Shown here: in pieces, positions 61,821 through 64,000 of the stretch | How the letters are laid out: every line of letters begins with the position of its first letter | How positions within the stretch are numbered: the first letter of the stretch is position 1 | Source of the DNA: Mastigias papua | Taxonomy: Eukaryota; Cnidaria; Scyphozoa; Rhizostomeae; Mastigiidae | DNA: 64,000 nucleotides | NCBI GenBank assembly: GCA_964019165.1 | Contig: OZ025275.1 | Coordinates: 15,941,759-16,005,758, forward strand | Direction: 5' to 3' | The notes under the pieces: model-generated | Seen by the model: the letters and a program-made list of their open reading frames with translations, nothing else | Database searches by the model: none | Told to the model about the DNA's origin: nothing | Translations under genes and position numbers: made by a program

Positions 61821-63877
61821 TTATTAGTTTATGTTCTTATTAGTTTATGTTCTTATTAGTTTATGTTCTTATTAGTTTATGTTCTTATTAGTTTATGTTC
61901 TTATTAGTTTATGTTCTTATTAGTTTATGTTCTTATTAGTTTATGTTCTTATTAGTTTATGTTCTTATTAGTTTATTTTCTTATTAGTTTATTTTCTTAT
62001 TAGTTTATGTTCTTATTAGTTTATGTTCTTATTAGTTTATGTTCTTATTAGTTTATTTTCTTATTAGTTTATGTTCTTATTAGTTTATGTTCTTATTAGT
62101 TTATGTTCTTATTAGTTTATGTTCTTATTAGTTTATGTTCTTATTAGTTTATGTTCTTATTAGTTTATGTTCTTATTAGTTTATGTTCTTATTAGTTTAT
62201 GTTCTTATTAGTTTATGTTCTTATTAGTTTATGTTCTTATTAGTTTATGTTCTTATTAGTTTATGTTCTTATTAGTTTATGTTCTTATTAGTTTATGTTC
62301 TTATTAGTTTATGTTCTTATTAGTTTATGTTCTTATTAGTTTATGTTCTTATTAGTTTATGTTCTTATTAGTTTATGTTCTTATTAGTTTATGTTCTTAT
62401 TAGTTTATGTTCTTATTAGTTTATGTTCTTATTAGTTTATGTTCTTATTAGTTTATGTTCTTATTAGTTTATGTTCTTATTAGTTTATGTTCTTATTAGT
62501 TTATGTTCTTATTAGTTTATGTTCTTATTAGTTTATGTTCTTATTAGTTTATGTTCTTATTAGTTTATGTTCTTATTAGTTTATGTTCTTATTAGTTTAT
62601 GTTCTTATTAGTTTATGTTCTTATTAGTTTATGTTCTTATTAGTTTATGTTCTTATTAGTTTATGTTCTTATTAGTTTATGTTCTTATTAGTTTATGTTC
62701 TTATTAGTTTATGTTCTTATTAGTTTATGTTCTTATTAGTTTATGTTCTTATTAGTTTATGTTCTTATTAGTTTATGTTCTTATTAGTTTATGTTCTTAT
62801 TAGTTTATGTTCTTATTAGTTTATGTTCTTATTAGTTTATGTTCTTATTAGTTTATGTTCTTATTAGTTTATGTTCTTATTAGTTTATGTTCTTATTAGT
62901 TTATGTTCTTATTAGTTTATGTTCTTATTAGTTTATGTTCTTATTAGTTTATGTTCTTATTAGTTTATGTTCTTATTAGTTTATGTTCTTATTAGTTTAT
63001 GTTCTTATTAGTTTATGTTCTTATTAGTTTATGTTCTTATTAGTTTATGTTCTTATTAGTTTATGTTCTTATTAGTTTATGTTCTTATTAGTTTATGTTC
63101 TTATTAGTTTATGTTCTTATTAGTTTATGTTCTTATTAGTTTATGTTCTTATTAGTTTATGTTCTTATTAGTTTATGTTCTTATTAGTTTATGTTCTTAT
63201 TAGTTTATGTTCTTATTAGTTTATGTTCTTATTAGTTTATGTTCTTATTAGTTTATGTTCTTATTAGTTTATGTTCTTATTAGTTTATGTTCTTATTAGT
63301 TTATGTTCTTATTAGTTTATGTTCTTATTAGTTTATGTTCTTATTAGTTTATGTTCTTATTAGTTTATGTTCTTATTAGTTTATGTTCTTATTAGTTTAT
63401 GTTCTTATTAGTTTATGTTCTTATTAGTTTATGTTCTTATTAGTTTATGTTCTTATTAGTTTATGTTCTTATTAGTTTATGTTCTTATTAGTTTATGTTC
63501 TTATTAGTTTATGTTCTTATTAGTTTATGTTCTTATTAGTTTATGTTCTTATTAGTTTATGTTCTTATTAGTTTATGTTCTTATTAGTTTATGTTCTTAT
63601 TAGTTTATGTTCTTATTAGTTTATGTTCTTATTAGTTTATGTTCTTATTAGTTTATGTTCTTATTAGTTTATGTTCTTATTAGTTTATGTTCTTATTAGT
63701 TTATGTTCTTATTAGTTTATGTTCTTATTAGTTTATGTTCTTATTAGTTTATGTTCTTATTAGTTTATGTTCTTATTAGTTTATGTTCTTATTAGTTTAT
63801 GTTCTTATTAGTTTATGTTCTTATTAGTTTATGTTCTTATTAGTTTATGTTCTTATTAGTTTATGTTCTTATTAGTT
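61821..63877 (+). repeat. 16-bp satellite (TTATTAGTTTATGTTC)n, about 128 copies
   Basis: 2,057 bp of head-to-tail TTATTAGTTTATGTTC. Only three variant units (TTATTTTC in place of TTATGTTC) are visible, ending at about 61980, 61996 and 62060; the remaining roughly 1.8 kb is uniform. It starts about 76 bp after the receptor exon ending at 61744, so it fills the head of the next intron. The 16-bp period is not a multiple of three and each unit contributes a TAG, so it cannot encode a repeat protein. Confidence 0.98.
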
Positions 63878-64000
63878 CTGATTATAACAGAAGTGTAAAA
63901 AAGAAGACAACTGTTAAGGATGTATGAGTCTTTTCCACCTTGTTTCTTGGAATGATAGTGTTTACCAACAAACCGGTGAAAAGTAGAACATTCTTCCATT
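63878..64000. other. Right edge after the satellite
   Basis: About 120 bp of unique sequence, presumably intron of the receptor gene. No exon is evident; the next exons lie outside the window. Confidence 0.4.

Noticed and set aside
61821..63877. Possible CRISPR array at the right edge
   Set aside because: The 16-bp units are contiguous with no spacers, and the genome is eukaryotic; it is a satellite.

Overview
The window is nuclear DNA of an invertebrate animal. It is AT-rich, its genes are split into many short exons with GT..AG introns, and it encodes a SOCS-type JAK/STAT inhibitor, an Arp2/3 WD40 subunit and a receptor-guanylate-cyclase-like ectodomain. Its mobile DNA (hAT, FB-like foldback, SGNH-domain LINE, tRNA-derived SINE) is of animal type. 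The phylum cannot be fixed from the sequence alone.

Seven protein-coding genes are recognisable, all on the + strand: (1) about 1.8-10.2 kb, the 3' part of a coiled-coil gene resembling CCDC33; (2) 12.7-13.2 kb, a SOCS/CIS-type SH2 + SOCS-box gene with one coding exon; (3) 20.4-27.6 kb, ARPC1 (10 exons, 370 aa, complete); (4) 31.4-34.0 kb, a cytosolic-type serine hydroxymethyltransferase (3 coding exons, 469 aa, complete); (5) 36.1-47.2 kb, the DEAD-box rRNA-processing helicase DDX47 (16 exons, 464 aa, complete); (6) 49.3-50.3 kb, an intronless ITPK1-type inositol phosphate kinase (333 aa); (7) from 53.6 kb past the right edge, the ligand-binding domain of a receptor guanylate-cyclase-like protein. 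Exon borders were placed by eye from splice consensus and reading-phase continuity. Phase closes exactly across ARPC1, SHMT and DDX47.

The rest is dense in mobile DNA and simple repeats: a deleted hAT transposon (3.03-4.86 kb), two decayed LINE fragments, a foldback-like element with a fragment of an integrase-like transposase copied in inverted orientation (18.3-19.8 kb), several MITE-like inverted-terminal elements, a tRNA-derived SINE, paired retroelement 3' ends with AAG tails, (TA)n and (TG)n arrays, and a roughly 2.06 kb satellite of a 16-bp unit at the right edge.

The genes do not form one pathway; they are housekeeping and signalling genes that share an orientation. The observations most worth a second look are a cluster of four STAT-type palindromes upstream of SOCS, the inverted-duplicated transposase hairpin, the near-homogeneous 16-bp satellite beside a receptor exon, a changed loop in an otherwise strongly conserved SHMT motif, and a foldback family with CACTATAGCA ends.
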